From the NCBI RefSeq assembly GCF_902506165.1, contig NZ_LR733817.1, positions 5,706,184 through 5,770,183 on the forward strand: a DNA stretch of 64,000 nt. Reading direction: 5' to 3'. The position numbers were made by a program, and so were the translations under genes. Below the pieces are notes generated by a model. It did no database searches, was not told the DNA's origin, and was given only the letters and a program-made list of their open reading frames with translations. Below, piece after piece: positions 1-9,167 of the stretch; within the stretch, counting starts at the first letter, position 1, and the number at the start of each line of letters is the position of its first letter. The DNA comes from Bosea sp. 29B (GTDB lineage: Bacteria > Pseudomonadota > Alphaproteobacteria > Rhizobiales > Beijerinckiaceae).

Positions 1-3000
1 CCGTCGCGCCGCTGCCGACGCTCACGCCGGCGATCGTGCCCGAGCCGCCGAGCGTGCCGCCATCCAGCGTGACAGTGCTCGCCAGCGAGCCATTCACCAC
101 CAGCTTGCCGGACGAGACCTTGGTCGACCCGGTATAAGTGTTCGTGCCGGTCAGCGTCAGCGTGCCCGTGCCGCGCTTGGTGACCCCGCCCGTGCCGGTG
201 ATCGTGCCGGAGAAGGTGGTCGATGAATTGTTCGCGCCCGCCGTCAGCGTCCCGCTCCCCAGCGTGACCGTGCCGGTGCCGGCGAGCGAGCCGATCGTCT
301 GGCTGAAGCCGGCGAGATCGAGCGTCGCGCCTGATGCCACCGTGAAGGCCGAGTTCGACGAGAACGCGCCGGCGACGCCAGCCCGCAAGGTGCCGCCCGA
401 AACCGTCGTCGTGCCGGAATAGCTGCTGGCGCCCTTGAGCACCAATGTGCCGGCACCGGTCTTCGAGAGCGAGCCCGTCCCCGAGAGGGACTGGTTCACG
501 ATGAAGCTGTTGCCGGCCTCGACGATGTCGAAGCCGCCGCCATTGCTGCCCAGGATGATGTTGCGGGCGAGCCCGTTCAGCGTCGTGCCCGTCACCTGCA
601 GCACGCCGCCATCCAGCGTCAGCGCGCCCGAGGTGCTGCCGAGATTGCTGTCCTTGGAGATGCTGATCGCGCCGCCCGCGATCGTCGTCCCGCCCGAATA
701 GGTGTTCTCCTGCGTCAGCGTCAGCGTCCCCGTGCCGACCTTCCTGATGCTGCCGGCGTCGTAGATCATGCCGGTGAAGGTGGTCGAGGCATTGGTCGCG
801 CCGGTCTCCAGCGTCGAGCCGTTCTCGATCCGCAGCTGGCCGGCCCCGGCGATCGAGCCGGCGGTGACCGTGCCGAGCGTGTCGTTGACGTTGAGCAGCG
901 CGCCTGCCGCGACGGTGTAGTCGGATGCCGCCGACATGGCCTGCGAGCGATCGATATAGAGCGTCCCGGCCGACACTGTGGTCGCGCCCGAATAGGTGCT
1001 GCTGCCCGACAGACTGAGCTGGCCAGTGCCGCTCTTGGTCAGCCCGCCCGTGCCCGAGATCGTGCCGCTATGGGCGAAGCTCACCCCGCTGTCGACCTCG
1101 ATCCCGCCGCCGGCGCTGCCTAGCGTCACCGTGCGCGCGGAGGAGAAGCTGCTCGTCACCAGCAGCGTGCCGCCGTCCAGCGTCAGGCCGCCCGAGGCCG
1201 CGCCGAGATTGACGTCCGCCCCGACTGCGAGCTTGCCGCCTGTGATCGTCGTGCCGCCGGCATAGCTGTTGTTCCCGGTCAAGGTCAGCGTGCCCGAGCC
1301 GACCTTCCGCAAGCTGCCCCTGTCGGAGATCACCCCGCTGAAGATGGTCGAAGCGTTGGTCGCGCCGGCCTCCAGCGTCGAGTCCTGCTCGATCCGGATC
1401 GAGCCAGCACCTGCGATCGAGCCAGCCGTGACCGTGCCGACGCCGTCATTGATGTCGAGCAGCGCACCGGCGGCGATCGTATAGTCGGACGCCGCTGACA
1501 GGGCGCCGGCGCCGTTGATGTAGAGCGTGCCGGCCGACACCGTGGTCGCGCCGGAATAGGTGCTGCTGCCCGAGAGGATGAGCCAGCCATCGCCGCTCTT
1601 GATCAAGTCGCCAGTGCCCGAGATCGTGCCGCTATGGGAGAGGTTCTGGCCGCTCGCCACCTCGATCGTGCCGCCGGAGCTGCCCAGGGTCACCGCGCGC
1701 GCCGTACCGAAGCCGCTGGCGACCAGCGTGCCGCCATCCAGCGTCAGCCCGCCCGAAGCAGCGCCGAGATTGGCGTCGGTCGAGACCGAGAGCCTGCCGC
1801 CCGCGATGGTGGTGCCACCCATGTAGGTGTTGGTTCCAGAGAGCGCGAGCTCGCCGGCGCCGCTCTTGGTCAGGCCGCCGGAACCGGAGATCACGCCGCT
1901 CTGCGTGAAGGCCTGTCCGGCAGCGACCTCGATCGTGCCGCCGACATTCAATGTCATCGTCCGGGCCGAGACGAAGCTGCCGGTGACGAGCAGCGTGCCG
2001 CCGCCGAAGGTCAGGCTGCCCGACACGTCGCCGAGATTGCCATCGGACGAGACCGAGAGCGTGCCCGACGCGATCGTCGTGCCGCCGCCGTAGGTATTGG
2101 CGCCGGAGAGCACGAGCGTGCCGCCGCCGGATTTGGTGAGTCCGCCCGCTCCGGAGACCACGCCGCTCATGGTCAGGCTCTGGCCGGCATCGACCTCGAC
2201 CGTGCCGGCGCTGATGAGATCGACCGTCCGCGCCGTGGAAAAACTCGCCGTCGCCTGCAGCGCGCCACCGTTCAGCGTGATGCCGCCTGCGGTGTCGCCG
2301 AGATTGCCGTCGGAGGAGACGGAGACCTTGCCCCCCGCGATCGTCGTGCCGCCGGCATAGCTGTTGGCGCCGGTCAGCGTCAGCGTGCCCGCACCGGTCT
2401 TGATCACAGCGCCGGCGCCGCTGACGACGCTGTCGACGGTGACATCGGTCGGCTGGGCGAAGCTCAGCGTACCGGCTTCGATCACGATGCCGCCGGTCAG
2501 GCCAGAGGTGGCGTTGCCGAAGGTCAGGCTGTTGCTGCCGCCAGTGAAGCGGATCGCCGCGGCACGGGTCACGCCATCGCCGGACAGCCCGCCTGCGATC
2601 GTGCCGTTGTTGGTGATCGACAGGTTCGAGCCGACGATGCCCGCGCCACCGGCGCCATAGGCGCCGTTCCAGGCGTTTATGCCAGCCCCGAGGCCTCGCG
2701 CGCCGCCATTGCCGCCCTGAACAGAGCCATTGACCATCAAGTTGGTCGTGGCGCTGCCGTCGGTGAACAGCAGGCCGGTTCCGCCCGAGCCGCCGGAACC
2801 GCCATAGTCGGCGGCGGAGTCGCCGCCCTTCCCGCCCTTCCCGCCCGTGATGGCGCCGGAGACGACGCCGTTCACGCCCGTCCCGGTGACCACCGCGCCA
2901 TAACCGCCGGCGCCGCCGCCGCCGCCGCCGGTGGCAGCACCACCGTGGCCGCCGGCTCCGCCGTCGGAGCCGGTGCTGGACGTCGGCGGCAGCGCGGCGT

Positions 3001-3358
3001 CGACAGAGCCGTGAACACCGCCAGCTCCGCCACGGCCGACGGAGGGGCCGCTGCCGCTGATGCCGCCAGCGCCACCGGTGACAGCGCCTGCGCCGCCACC
3101 GCCGCCACCTGCATTGGGCACTGTGCCAACGCCGCCGGAGCCACCGACGCCGGTCGGGTTGTCGATCCCGGTGGTGCCGCCGTTATTGGCATTGCCGGCA
3201 GGGTTTCCACCGCGCCCGCCATCGGCCAACGCCGGAGGACCGGCCAGCAGCAAAGCCAGCACGAGCAAGGATGTCGACCTGGCCAATCCCGGCAGGCGGC
3301 CCCGCGACAGGCCGCGGGCTCGCACGGTCTTCGGACAGTTTGAATCGATCGGCAGCAT
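1..3358 (-). CDS. Autotransporter with beta-strand repeats, 3' end outside window
   Basis: The minus-strand frame from an ATG at 3358 stays open to the window edge, giving at least 1119 codons without the C-terminal barrel. The N-terminus has a basic stretch, a hydrophobic signal core and an ALADGG cleavage-like site near residue 45. Then come about 180 residues dominated by Gly, Ala, Ser and Asn, followed by many repeats of the autotransporter-associated beta-strand type (GTLTLTG.N.Y.GGT / GGKL / LDGGTL). The last visible residues match the passenger of the complete paralogue at 43214-46732 just before its barrel, so roughly 400-450 residues lie outside the window. It is longer than that paralogue, with extra repeat units. 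Expected role is a type V secreted surface adhesin or biofilm protein; the ligand is unknown. Confidence 0.88.
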   Translation of the reverse strand, partial: MLPIDSNCPKTVRARGLSRGRLPGLARSTSLLVLALLLAGPPALADGGRGGNPAGNANNGGTTGIDNPTGVGGSGGVGTVPNAGGGGGGAGAVTGGAGGISGSGPSVGRGGAGGVHGSVDAALPPTSSTGSDGGAGGHGGAATGGGGGGAGGYGAVVTGTGVNGVVSGAITGGKGGKGGDSAADYGGSGGSGGTGLLFTDGSATTNLMVNGSVQGGNGGARGLGAGINAWNGAYGAGGAGIVGSNLSITNNGTIAGGLSGDGVTRAAAIRFTGGSNSLTFGNATSGLTGGIVIEAGTLSFAQPTDVTVDSVVSGAGAVIKTGAGTLTLTGANSYAGGTTIAGGKVSVSSDGNLGDTAGGITLNGGALQATASFSTARTVDLISAGTVEVDAGQSLTMSGVVSGAGGLTKSGGGTLVLSGANTYGGGTTIASGTLSVSSDGNLGDVSGSLTFGGGTLLVTGSFVSARTMTLNVGGTIEVAAGQAFTQSGVISGSGGLTKSGAGELALSGTNTYMGGTTIAGGRLSVSTDANLGAASGGLTLDGGTLVASGFGTARAVTLGSSGGTIEVASGQNLSHSGTISGTGDLIKSGDGWLILSGSSTYSGATTVSAGTLYINGAGALSAASDYTIAAGALLDINDGVGTVTAGSIAGAGSIRIEQDSTLEAGATNASTIFSGVISDRGSLRKVGSGTLTLTGNNSYAGGTTITGGKLAVGADVNLGAASGGLTLDGGTLLVTSSFSSARTVTLGSAGGGIEVDSGVSFAHSGTISGTGGLTKSGTGQLSLSGSSTYSGATTVSAGTLYIDRSQAMSAASDYTVAAGALLNVNDTLGTVTAGSIAGAGQLRIENGSTLETGATNASTTFTGMIYDAGSIRKVGTGTLTLTQENTYSGGTTIAGGAISISKDSNLGSTSGALTLDGGVLQVTGTTLNGLARNIILGSNGGGFDIVEAGNSFIVNQSLSGTGSLSKTGAGTLVLKGASSYSGTTTVSGGTLRAGVAGAFSSNSAFTVASGATLDLAGFSQTIGSLAGTGTVTLGSGTLTAGANNSSTTFSGTITGTGGVTKRGTGTLTLTGTNTYTGSTKVSSGKLVVNGSLASTVTLDGGTLGGSGTIAGVSVGSGAT

Positions 3359-3409
3359 TCGGAATCCCACCCCGGCGGGCGAGATTGCGTGGGTGCACGC
3401 GCAAGGCAA

Positions 3410-3423
3410 TGAACAGCCGTTCA
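3410..3423. promoter_or_regulatory. Inverted repeat in autotransporter leader (copy 1)
   Basis: TGAAC-AGCC-GTTCA lies in the block GCAATGAACAGCCGTTCACA, which recurs exactly upstream of the second autotransporter at 46784-46797. In both cases the repeat begins 52 nt before the start codon. Operator or 5' leader structure is inferred; the identity and spacing are directly visible. Confidence 0.55.
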
Positions 3424-3601
3424 CATCCCGCCAAATCGGCCCGGTGTGACACGGATGGTACAGCGGCAGCTCTGCCACGCGCCGCACCAATGCGTGTTGA
3501 TGTGCAAGGTCTTGCCGATATCCAGCGATGTCCCATGCCGACGCGGCCATCGGCACCGGGAAGAGCCCATATGGCCCGAATGGTCCGCCGGCCGCTTCCC
3601 G

Positions 3602-3928
3602 TCAGAAGGCCGGTTTCGGCACGAACAGACAGATCGGCCGCTGCGAGGGTGCGATCACCGAGCCGGTCAGCATCCCGCCGCTGCGGCAGATGTGGAAGCG
3701 CCCGTCCTTCGAGACGCGCGTGCTCTGCTCGGCGACGAAATGCCCGTCATGGGTGAGGTACCCCCCCGGAACGATGCGCGGCTCGGGCTCGCGCGCATCG
3801 GCATCCAGCCCCATCGGCCAGCAATCGCGGTCGCTGCAGCAATCGTAAGGGTACCAGCTATGCGCGTGAACAGGCCCTCCGCCCCACGGCAGCAATGCGA
3901 GGCAGAGCGCCGATGCGGTGAGACGCAT
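3602..3928 (-). CDS. Small secreted cysteine-rich protein
   Basis: I chose the ATG at 3928 because AAGGAG sits at good spacing before it; a longer reading upstream has no ribosome site. The 108-residue product starts with a signal peptide (MRLTASALCLAL, probable cleavage after VHA) and continues HSWYPYDCCSDRDCWP. Two to four cysteines lie near the mature N-terminus and one more (HICRSGG) in the second half. Proteins beginning HSWYP..CC...DC are common, as I recall, among rhizobia and Methylobacterium as exported hypotheticals. Periplasmic location and disulfide bonding are inferred; function is unknown. Confidence 0.75.
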   Translation of the reverse strand: MRLTASALCLALLPWGGGPVHAHSWYPYDCCSDRDCWPMGLDADAREPEPRIVPGGYLTHDGHFVAEQSTRVSKDGRFHICRSGGMLTGSVIAPSQRPICLFVPKPAF

Positions 3929-4248
3929 GGGTCGCTCCTTGGAGTCCGCTTGCCGATGAGGCCATGCCGGCCGGATCGGCGTCGGCTTTTGCAAAGATGT
4001 CAGGCCAGCAGCTTCGCAGCCGAATAGCAGGGCATGCGAATCGCCATCAGATTAGCATGAGACGACGATGGTTAATGCAGTCTTGCATCCCTCTCGGCGC
4101 CTAGTTCTTGGCCAGTATTCGCCGATGCATGCGCCAGGCGCCCTCGACGCGAGCAGTCGCGCCAGTTCCTCGCGGGCTGCTGGCGCAGGGGGCATCGATC
4201 TTCTACCCTGCCCGCACAGCTCGGCCCGCCCATCCGCAGGAGCGCTCT
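3929..4248. other. Intergenic stretch, no gene recognised
   Basis: About 320 bases between the secreted cysteine-rich protein and the small membrane protein. Open frames here have no ribosome site and no recognisable protein. It must hold the promoters of the two divergent flanking genes, but I see no convincing motif. Confidence 0.4.
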
Positions 4249-4452
4249 TTGAGCAATGGCCCCGATTCAGCCGAACCGCCGCCGCGCCCGGGCGGGTTGG
4301 TACGCGGCTTCCTGCGCCTGATCGTCGAGGTCGACGAGTCGCGCCGCTGGACGCACCGCCTGCGGGCGGCCCTGCTCCTGCTGCTGCTGCTCGTCGGCTT
4401 CGGTGTGCTCGGTTACTGGATACCGGAGATCGTCGAGCGCCATCTGCGCTGA
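4249..4452 (+). CDS. Small single-pass membrane protein, TTG start
   Basis: AGGAG at 4238-4242 stands six bases before a TTG that opens a 67-residue frame. A longer frame from an ATG at 4108 has no ribosome site. The product has a short proline-rich head (EPPPRPGG), an amphipathic segment (RGFLRLIVEVDESRRW) and one transmembrane helix (LLLLLLLVGFGVLGYWI) near the C-terminus. I do not recognise the family. Real coding is supported by the ribosome site and hydrophobic profile, but it is short. Confidence 0.55.
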   Translation: MSNGPDSAEPPPRPGGLVRGFLRLIVEVDESRRWTHRLRAALLLLLLLVGFGVLGYWIPEIVERHLR

Positions 4453-4720
4453 AGCGACGACCCCGAAAACGAGGTGGCCGGCCGACGACGGGGCTGAGGA
4501 GGCCAGGATCCCGTCATCGACCGGCCGAGCCCAGCGGTGACCCAGGAGATGCGGCGGAACCTGGGCTTCCGAAGGGCGTTCCGGACGGCTGCACGGCAGC
4601 CGTTCTCTTGGAAATCACCCTACGCGGAAGCCCTCCCGAATCAATCGGAGACGATTGATTCACCATTATTCATCGAAACTTAACCCTACTTGGAAACCTT
4701 ACCTCGCCCGCTATGGCGGG

Positions 4721-6097
4721 TCAGGCGGCGCTGGCGACGATGACGCGGTTGCGGCCGGCAGCCTTGGCTCGGTAGACCGCCTCGTCGGCACGCTTCATCA
4801 TCTCGACCGGCCCGGCATCGCCCGCTCGCCGGCTGGCGACGCCGATCGACACCGTCACCGTGATCGCGCGCTGCCCGCGCTGGATCTGAAAAGCCTCGCC
4901 CTCGACCCGTTCCCGGATGCGTTCGGCAACGGCCCGCGCCGCCTCGATCGCGGTGTCGGGCAGCACGACGACGATCTCCTCGCCGCCCATGCGCGCCACC
5001 AGATCGATGCCGCGCGTGCAGGCCCGGATCCGGTCGGCGAATTCGCGCAGGACCTCGTCCCCGGCATCGTGACCCCAGCTGTCGTTGACGACCTTGAAGC
5101 GATCGACGTCGAGCACCAGCAGCGACAGCGCCCGCGCCCTGAGCGCCGACTCGTCGAACAGGGTCGCAAGCCGGCTGTCGAGATAGCGGCGGTTATGGAG
5201 GCCCGTGAGCTGGTCCATCACCGCCATCTCCATCGAGGACTGCACGCTGTCGCGCAGCCGCTCGGCGAAGCGCTTGCGGCGGACCAGCGTCCGGGCACGC
5301 GCCAGCAATTCGTTGCGGTCGATCGGCCGGACCAGGAAGTCGTGCGCGCCGATCTCCAGGCCGCGAAGCACGCGGGACTTGTCTTCGGCCTCGCCGAGCA
5401 GCAGCACGGAGAGGTTGCGCGTGCGCTCCAGCGAGCGCAGCTGGCTGCACAGCCTCAGGCCGTCATAGTTCTGCAGATCCAGGCTCACCAGGACGATCTC
5501 GAAATCACCTTCGGCGGCGCGCGCGAGCGCGGCCTGCGCATCGGTTTCCGTCTCGATCGAGTGGAAGGCCGAGAGCGCCTGTGTCAGGCGCTCGGCGATC
5601 AGCGGCCGGTCCTCGATCAGGAGGACGCGGCCGTTGAGCCCGGTCTCTGCCGCCGCCGCGGCCAACGGATCGGCGATGCCGAGCTGGCGCGAGGCGAGCG
5701 CGCGCTGGCGCAACTCGTCGGTGACCGATTTCAGCCGGACCAGGCTGCGCACCCGCGCAAACAGCGCGATGTCGTCGATCGGCTTGGTCAGGAAATCGTC
5801 GGCTCCGGCATCGAGCCCCTTCAGCCGATCGCTCGGCTGGTCGAGCGCCGTCACGATCACCACCGGGATATGGGCGGTGGTCGCGCTGTTCTTCAGCCGG
5901 CGGCAGACCTCGAAGCCGTTCATGCCGGGCATCATCACATCGAGCAGGACGATGTCCGCCTCGCCGCGCTCGCAGATCGCCAGCGCATCGATGCCGTTCG
6001 TCGCAGTGATGACGTCAAAATACTCGGCGCCCAGCTTGGCTTCGAGCAGCTTCACATTCGCGGGAATGTCGTCGACGACCAGGACCCGGGCTGACAT
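4721..6097 (-). CDS. pleD: Diguanylate cyclase response regulator PleD
   Basis: The product has 458 residues with two receiver domains and a C-terminal GGDEF domain, the architecture and length of Caulobacter PleD (454). The phosphoacceptor Asp is D53 in LLDVMMPG, the catalytic loop is GGEEI at about 371-375, and a product-inhibition site RGID lies at 362-365, so feedback control by c-di-GMP is expected. The last loop residue is Ile rather than the usual Phe. It makes c-di-GMP from two GTP and, in Caulobacter, acts at the cell pole in the swarmer-to-stalked transition. It follows divK by 16 bases in one operon. Confidence 0.95.
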   Translation of the reverse strand: MSARVLVVDDIPANVKLLEAKLGAEYFDVITATNGIDALAICERGEADIVLLDVMMPGMNGFEVCRRLKNSATTAHIPVVIVTALDQPSDRLKGLDAGADDFLTKPIDDIALFARVRSLVRLKSVTDELRQRALASRQLGIADPLAAAAAETGLNGRVLLIEDRPLIAERLTQALSAFHSIETETDAQAALARAAEGDFEIVLVSLDLQNYDGLRLCSQLRSLERTRNLSVLLLGEAEDKSRVLRGLEIGAHDFLVRPIDRNELLARARTLVRRKRFAERLRDSVQSSMEMAVMDQLTGLHNRRYLDSRLATLFDESALRARALSLLVLDVDRFKVVNDSWGHDAGDEVLREFADRIRACTRGIDLVARMGGEEIVVVLPDTAIEAARAVAERIRERVEGEAFQIQRGQRAITVTVSIGVASRRAGDAGPVEMMKRADEAVYRAKAAGRNRVIVASAA

Positions 6098-6113
6098 GGC
6101 TCAGCGTTTCCCT

Positions 6114-6485
6114 TCAGGCCGTGCCGACATAGGCGCGCACCGTCTCGAGGAACTTGCCTACCGAGATCGGCTTCGAGATATAGGCCTCGCAGCCACCCTC
6201 CCGGATACGTTCCTCGTCACCCTTCATCGCGAAGGCGGTGACCGCGATCACGGGGATCGACTTCAGCGCGTCGTCCTCCTTGATCCATTTCGTCACCTCC
6301 AGCCCGGAGACCTCCGGCAGCTGGATGTCCATCAGGATCAGATCGGGATGATGCGTGCGCGCCAGCTCGATCGCCTCGATGCCATCCGCCGTCTTGAGCG
6401 TCGCATAGCCATGGGCCTCCAACAGGTCGTTGAAGAGCTTCATGTTGAGCTCGTTGTCCTCGACGATCAGAACCGTCTTCTTCAT
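6114..6485 (-). CDS. divK: Single-domain response regulator DivK
   Basis: A 123-residue stand-alone receiver domain. D53 in [10 protein letters not shown] is the phosphoacceptor, with acidic ED at 9-10 and Lys in SKPIS near 105. The ATG at 6485 is chosen over an upstream ATG because a GGGGGAC ribosome site precedes it and length matches Caulobacter DivK. In that organism the kinases PleC and DivJ control DivK, which tunes the DivL-CckA-CtrA pathway. First gene of the operon with pleD. Confidence 0.95.
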   Translation of the reverse strand: MKKTVLIVEDNELNMKLFNDLLEAHGYATLKTADGIEAIELARTHHPDLILMDIQLPEVSGLEVTKWIKEDDALKSIPVIAVTAFAMKGDEERIREGGCEAYISKPISVGKFLETVRAYVGTA

Positions 6486-6620
6486 CTGTCCCCCAGTCCG
6501 CACAGTCCTGGTCATCCGATGTCGGATTCTCCAGGCTGTCGGCCGCGTTCAGTGTTAGGTTTAACATGCGAGCAGTTGACGAAACGCAAACCCGAAACCC
6601 GACTCGTCGATCATAGATAG

Positions 6621-6917
6621 ATGGCCATGCCGCACCCGATCACCAGCGAGGAAGCGCAGACCCTGGCGCTCAAGGCCCTCGCTTTCCTGGCCTCCGAGCC
6701 GGAGCGCCTGGAACCGTTCCTGGCCACCACCGGCCTCGGCCCTGCAACCCTGCGCAGCGCCGCGCAGGAACCAGGCTTCCTCCTCGGCGTGCTCGACCAT
6801 CTCTGCGCCAGCGATTCGCTGCTGCTCGAGTTTGCCGGAAATCTGCACCTGAAGCCCGAAATGGTGGCGCAGGCACGAGAAATCCTCGCCGGCCCGCCCG
6901 AAGCCTACGAGCCGTGA
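6621..6917 (+). CDS. DUF3572 family protein
   Basis: A 98-residue acidic helical protein with the DUF3572 pattern: LALKALAFLASEPERLEPFLATTGLGPATLR, then a second half with LGVLDHLCASDSLLLEFA. It has no signal peptide or membrane segment, so it should be cytosolic. Its TGA overlaps the GTG start of dinB (GTGA), indicating translational coupling. The family has no known biochemical role; a link to lesion bypass or DNA damage is inference from the coupling only. A second ATG at 6627 is an alternative start. Confidence 0.85.
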   Translation: MAMPHPITSEEAQTLALKALAFLASEPERLEPFLATTGLGPATLRSAAQEPGFLLGVLDHLCASDSLLLEFAGNLHLKPEMVAQAREILAGPPEAYEP

Positions 6918-8278
6918 GCGACGGCGTCGGCATCGCCGTCTGCGCCCGGGCGCTCTGCCGCGACTGCATGCACGACCATGACGAGGCGCGTGCGCCGGTG
7001 CGCCGCTGCCCATCCTGCGGCTCGCCGCGCCTGCTGCGCCATGCCGAACGCGACAGCCTGCATCTCGCCCATATCGATTGCGACGCCTTTTACGCCGCGA
7101 TCGAGAAGCGCGACGATCCCAGCCTGCTCGACAAGCCGGTGATCATCGGCGGCGGCAAGCGCGGCGTGGTCTCGACTTGCTGCTACATCGCCCGCATGTC
7201 CGGCGTGCGCTCGGCCATGCCTATGTTCCAGGCGCTGAAGGCCTGCCCCGAGGCCACTGTGATCAAGCCGGACATGGCGAAATACGTCGCTGTCGGCCGC
7301 CAGGTCCGCAAATTGATGCAGGAGCTGACGCCGTTGGTCGAGCCGCTCTCGATCGACGAGGCTTTCCTCGATCTCGGTGGCACCGAGCGGCTCCACCATG
7401 CCAGCCCGGCGCTAACCCTCGCCCGCTTCCAGCGCCGGATCGAGGACGAGATCGGCATCACCATCTCGGTCGGGCTCTCCTACGCCAAGTTCCTCGCCAA
7501 GGTCGCCTCCGACCTCGACAAGCCGCGCGGCTTCTCGATCATCGGCCAGGCGGAAGCCGTCGCCTTTCTGGCCAACAAGCCCGTCGGGATGATCCCCGGC
7601 ATCGGCAAGGCCGGCGTGGCGAAGCTGGCGCAATCGGGCTTCCGCGTCATCGGCGACCTCGCCAAGGCCGAGATCGCGACGCTCTACCGCCTGGTCGGCA
7701 AGGATGGGCCGCGCCTGCGGAACCTCGCCCTCGGCATCGACCCGCGCAAGGTCACGGTCGAGCATGAGGCCAAGACGGTTTCATCCGAGACGACGCTCGA
7801 TGTCGACCTCGCCAGCTTCGAGGAGCTGGAGCCGATCCTCTGGCGGCTCTGCGAAAGGACCTCGCAGCGATTGAAAGCGCAGGAGCTTGCCGGGCGCACC
7901 GTCACCCTCAAGCTCAAGACCCACGACTTCCACATCATCACCCGCGCCGCCCGTCTGCCCGAGCCGAGCCAGCTCGCGGCGCGCCTCTTTTCCGCCGGAC
8001 GCGACCTGCTCAGGCGCGAATGCACCGGGCCGCGCTACCGGCTGATCGGCATCGGCATGAGCGATTTCTCCGATCCGGCCGAGGCAGACCGTGGCGATCT
8101 CGCCGATCTGCAGACGCCGAAGCTGAAGGCGATGGAAAGCGCCCTCGACAAGGTCCGCGCCAAATTCGGCGACGCCGCGATCGAGAAGGGCCTATCGCTG
8201 CGCGATACGCGCCGCAGGACGACTTCGAGCACGACTACTTCGAGCACTCGCTCGCCGGAAGCAGATCCAGACGCGTGA
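6914..8278 (+). CDS. dinB: DNA polymerase IV (Y family) with N-terminal Cys cluster
   Basis: The core from about residue 52 is a Y-family polymerase: HIDCDAFYAAIE with catalytic Asp, the steric-gate region, SIDEAFLDL with the Asp-Glu pair, a helix-hairpin-helix thumb (VGMIPGIGKAGVAKL) and a C-terminal little finger. It copies past lesions and lacks proofreading. An extra first 50 residues hold C10, C15, C18, C32 and C35 (CRDC...CPSCGSPRL), which looks like a zinc ribbon. The GTG start overlaps the DUF3572 stop. The 3' end overlaps the convergent eipB stop by 44 bases. Confidence 0.93.
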   Translation: MSDGVGIAVCARALCRDCMHDHDEARAPVRRCPSCGSPRLLRHAERDSLHLAHIDCDAFYAAIEKRDDPSLLDKPVIIGGGKRGVVSTCCYIARMSGVRSAMPMFQALKACPEATVIKPDMAKYVAVGRQVRKLMQELTPLVEPLSIDEAFLDLGGTERLHHASPALTLARFQRRIEDEIGITISVGLSYAKFLAKVASDLDKPRGFSIIGQAEAVAFLANKPVGMIPGIGKAGVAKLAQSGFRVIGDLAKAEIATLYRLVGKDGPRLRNLALGIDPRKVTVEHEAKTVSSETTLDVDLASFEELEPILWRLCERTSQRLKAQELAGRTVTLKLKTHDFHIITRAARLPEPSQLAARLFSAGRDLLRRECTGPRYRLIGIGMSDFSDPAEADRGDLADLQTPKLKAMESALDKVRAKFGDAAIEKGLSLRDTRRRTTSSTTTSSTRSPEADPDA

Positions 8279-9062
8279 GCGTGCCACGCAGCGCAAACGA
8301 GCCGTAATCGAGCCTGATCGCGCCTGTGACGCCGTTCTCATAGAGCTCGAAGGACACGGTGTAAGCCGGTGTGCTCTCGCCGGAACCGACCTTGAAATAG
8401 GAAACCGTCACCGGCCAGCGCGCGAGCTTCTCGAATTCCGGCTTGCGCAGCGGCGTCTCGGCGGCCGGCGTCGTGATCTTGCGGCCGATCACCGAGAGCG
8501 TGTCGTAGACGTCCTTGCCGGAATTGGCGCCGTCATAGAGGCGGACATTGAGGGTGTTCTTGCCCTCGCGCGCCGCCTGGATCACGGCCTTCATCTGCTC
8601 GTTCGGGAACATCGCTGCGCTCGGCTCGCGATGCGTCTCGGCCTTGGGGGCACGCAGTTGCACCTCGTAGCCGGCCTCGCCTTTCTTGGCCGTGCCGTCG
8701 ACGATGTCGGCCGGCGCGCCTGCGGCCGAGCTTTCGGTCTTGAAGCGATAGCTCTTGGCGTCGCCCTCTTCGAAGCTCGTCGTGCGCGCATCGATCACGC
8801 GCGGGCCGCCTTCGCTGGTCAGCTCGGTGACCTGCCGGAAGGAGAGCGCATAGCCGTCGCAGGCATCGCCGGAGAAGTCGAAGGCGATGCGGCCGCGCGC
8901 CGTGGTGATGTCGCGCGAAGGCTTGCCGTCGTCGAGCACGAGATCATAGACCGCCCGGTGCGGCACCAGCACGACGCGCTCGGCCGAAGCTGGAGCTTGC
9001 GCCCAGACTCCCGTCGCCGCCATCACCGCCAAGCCTGCGATCCCGCCGCGATACGTCTTCAT
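8235..9062 (-). CDS. eipB: Cell envelope integrity protein EipB (DUF1849)
   Basis: A 275-residue protein with a signal peptide ending near PASAER and the DUF1849 opening VLVPHRAVYDLVLDD. It keeps the two family cysteines, one in SGDACDGYAL and one at the extreme C-terminus (ASECSK), which form a disulfide in Brucella EipB. EipB folds as a periplasmic beta-spiral and is needed for envelope integrity in Brucella. Monocistronic here. Convergent overlap with dinB. Confidence 0.9.
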   Translation of the reverse strand: MKTYRGGIAGLAVMAATGVWAQAPASAERVVLVPHRAVYDLVLDDGKPSRDITTARGRIAFDFSGDACDGYALSFRQVTELTSEGGPRVIDARTTSFEEGDAKSYRFKTESSAAGAPADIVDGTAKKGEAGYEVQLRAPKAETHREPSAAMFPNEQMKAVIQAAREGKNTLNVRLYDGANSGKDVYDTLSVIGRKITTPAAETPLRKPEFEKLARWPVTVSYFKVGSGESTPAYTVSFELYENGVTGAIRLDYGSFALRGTLTRLDLLPASECSK

Positions 9063-9167
9063 GCCGATCCTCGATTCGCGCTCTTAGCCGGGGCGAACTG
9101 CAGCCCTTCAAATCTAGGTGCATTGCGGCAATGGCGCAAACAAGGCGGGCAACGCAGGTTGCGCCCC

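Noticed and set aside
4655..6094. A 479-codon plus-strand frame opposite pleD
   Set aside because: Antisense to PleD with all receiver and GGDEF motifs; the alternative has no recognisable domain or ribosome site.
6486..6620. Possible CtrA box in the divK upstream region (TTAAAC-type words)
   Set aside because: Only one half-site is present; the TTAA-N7-TTAA spacing is not met.
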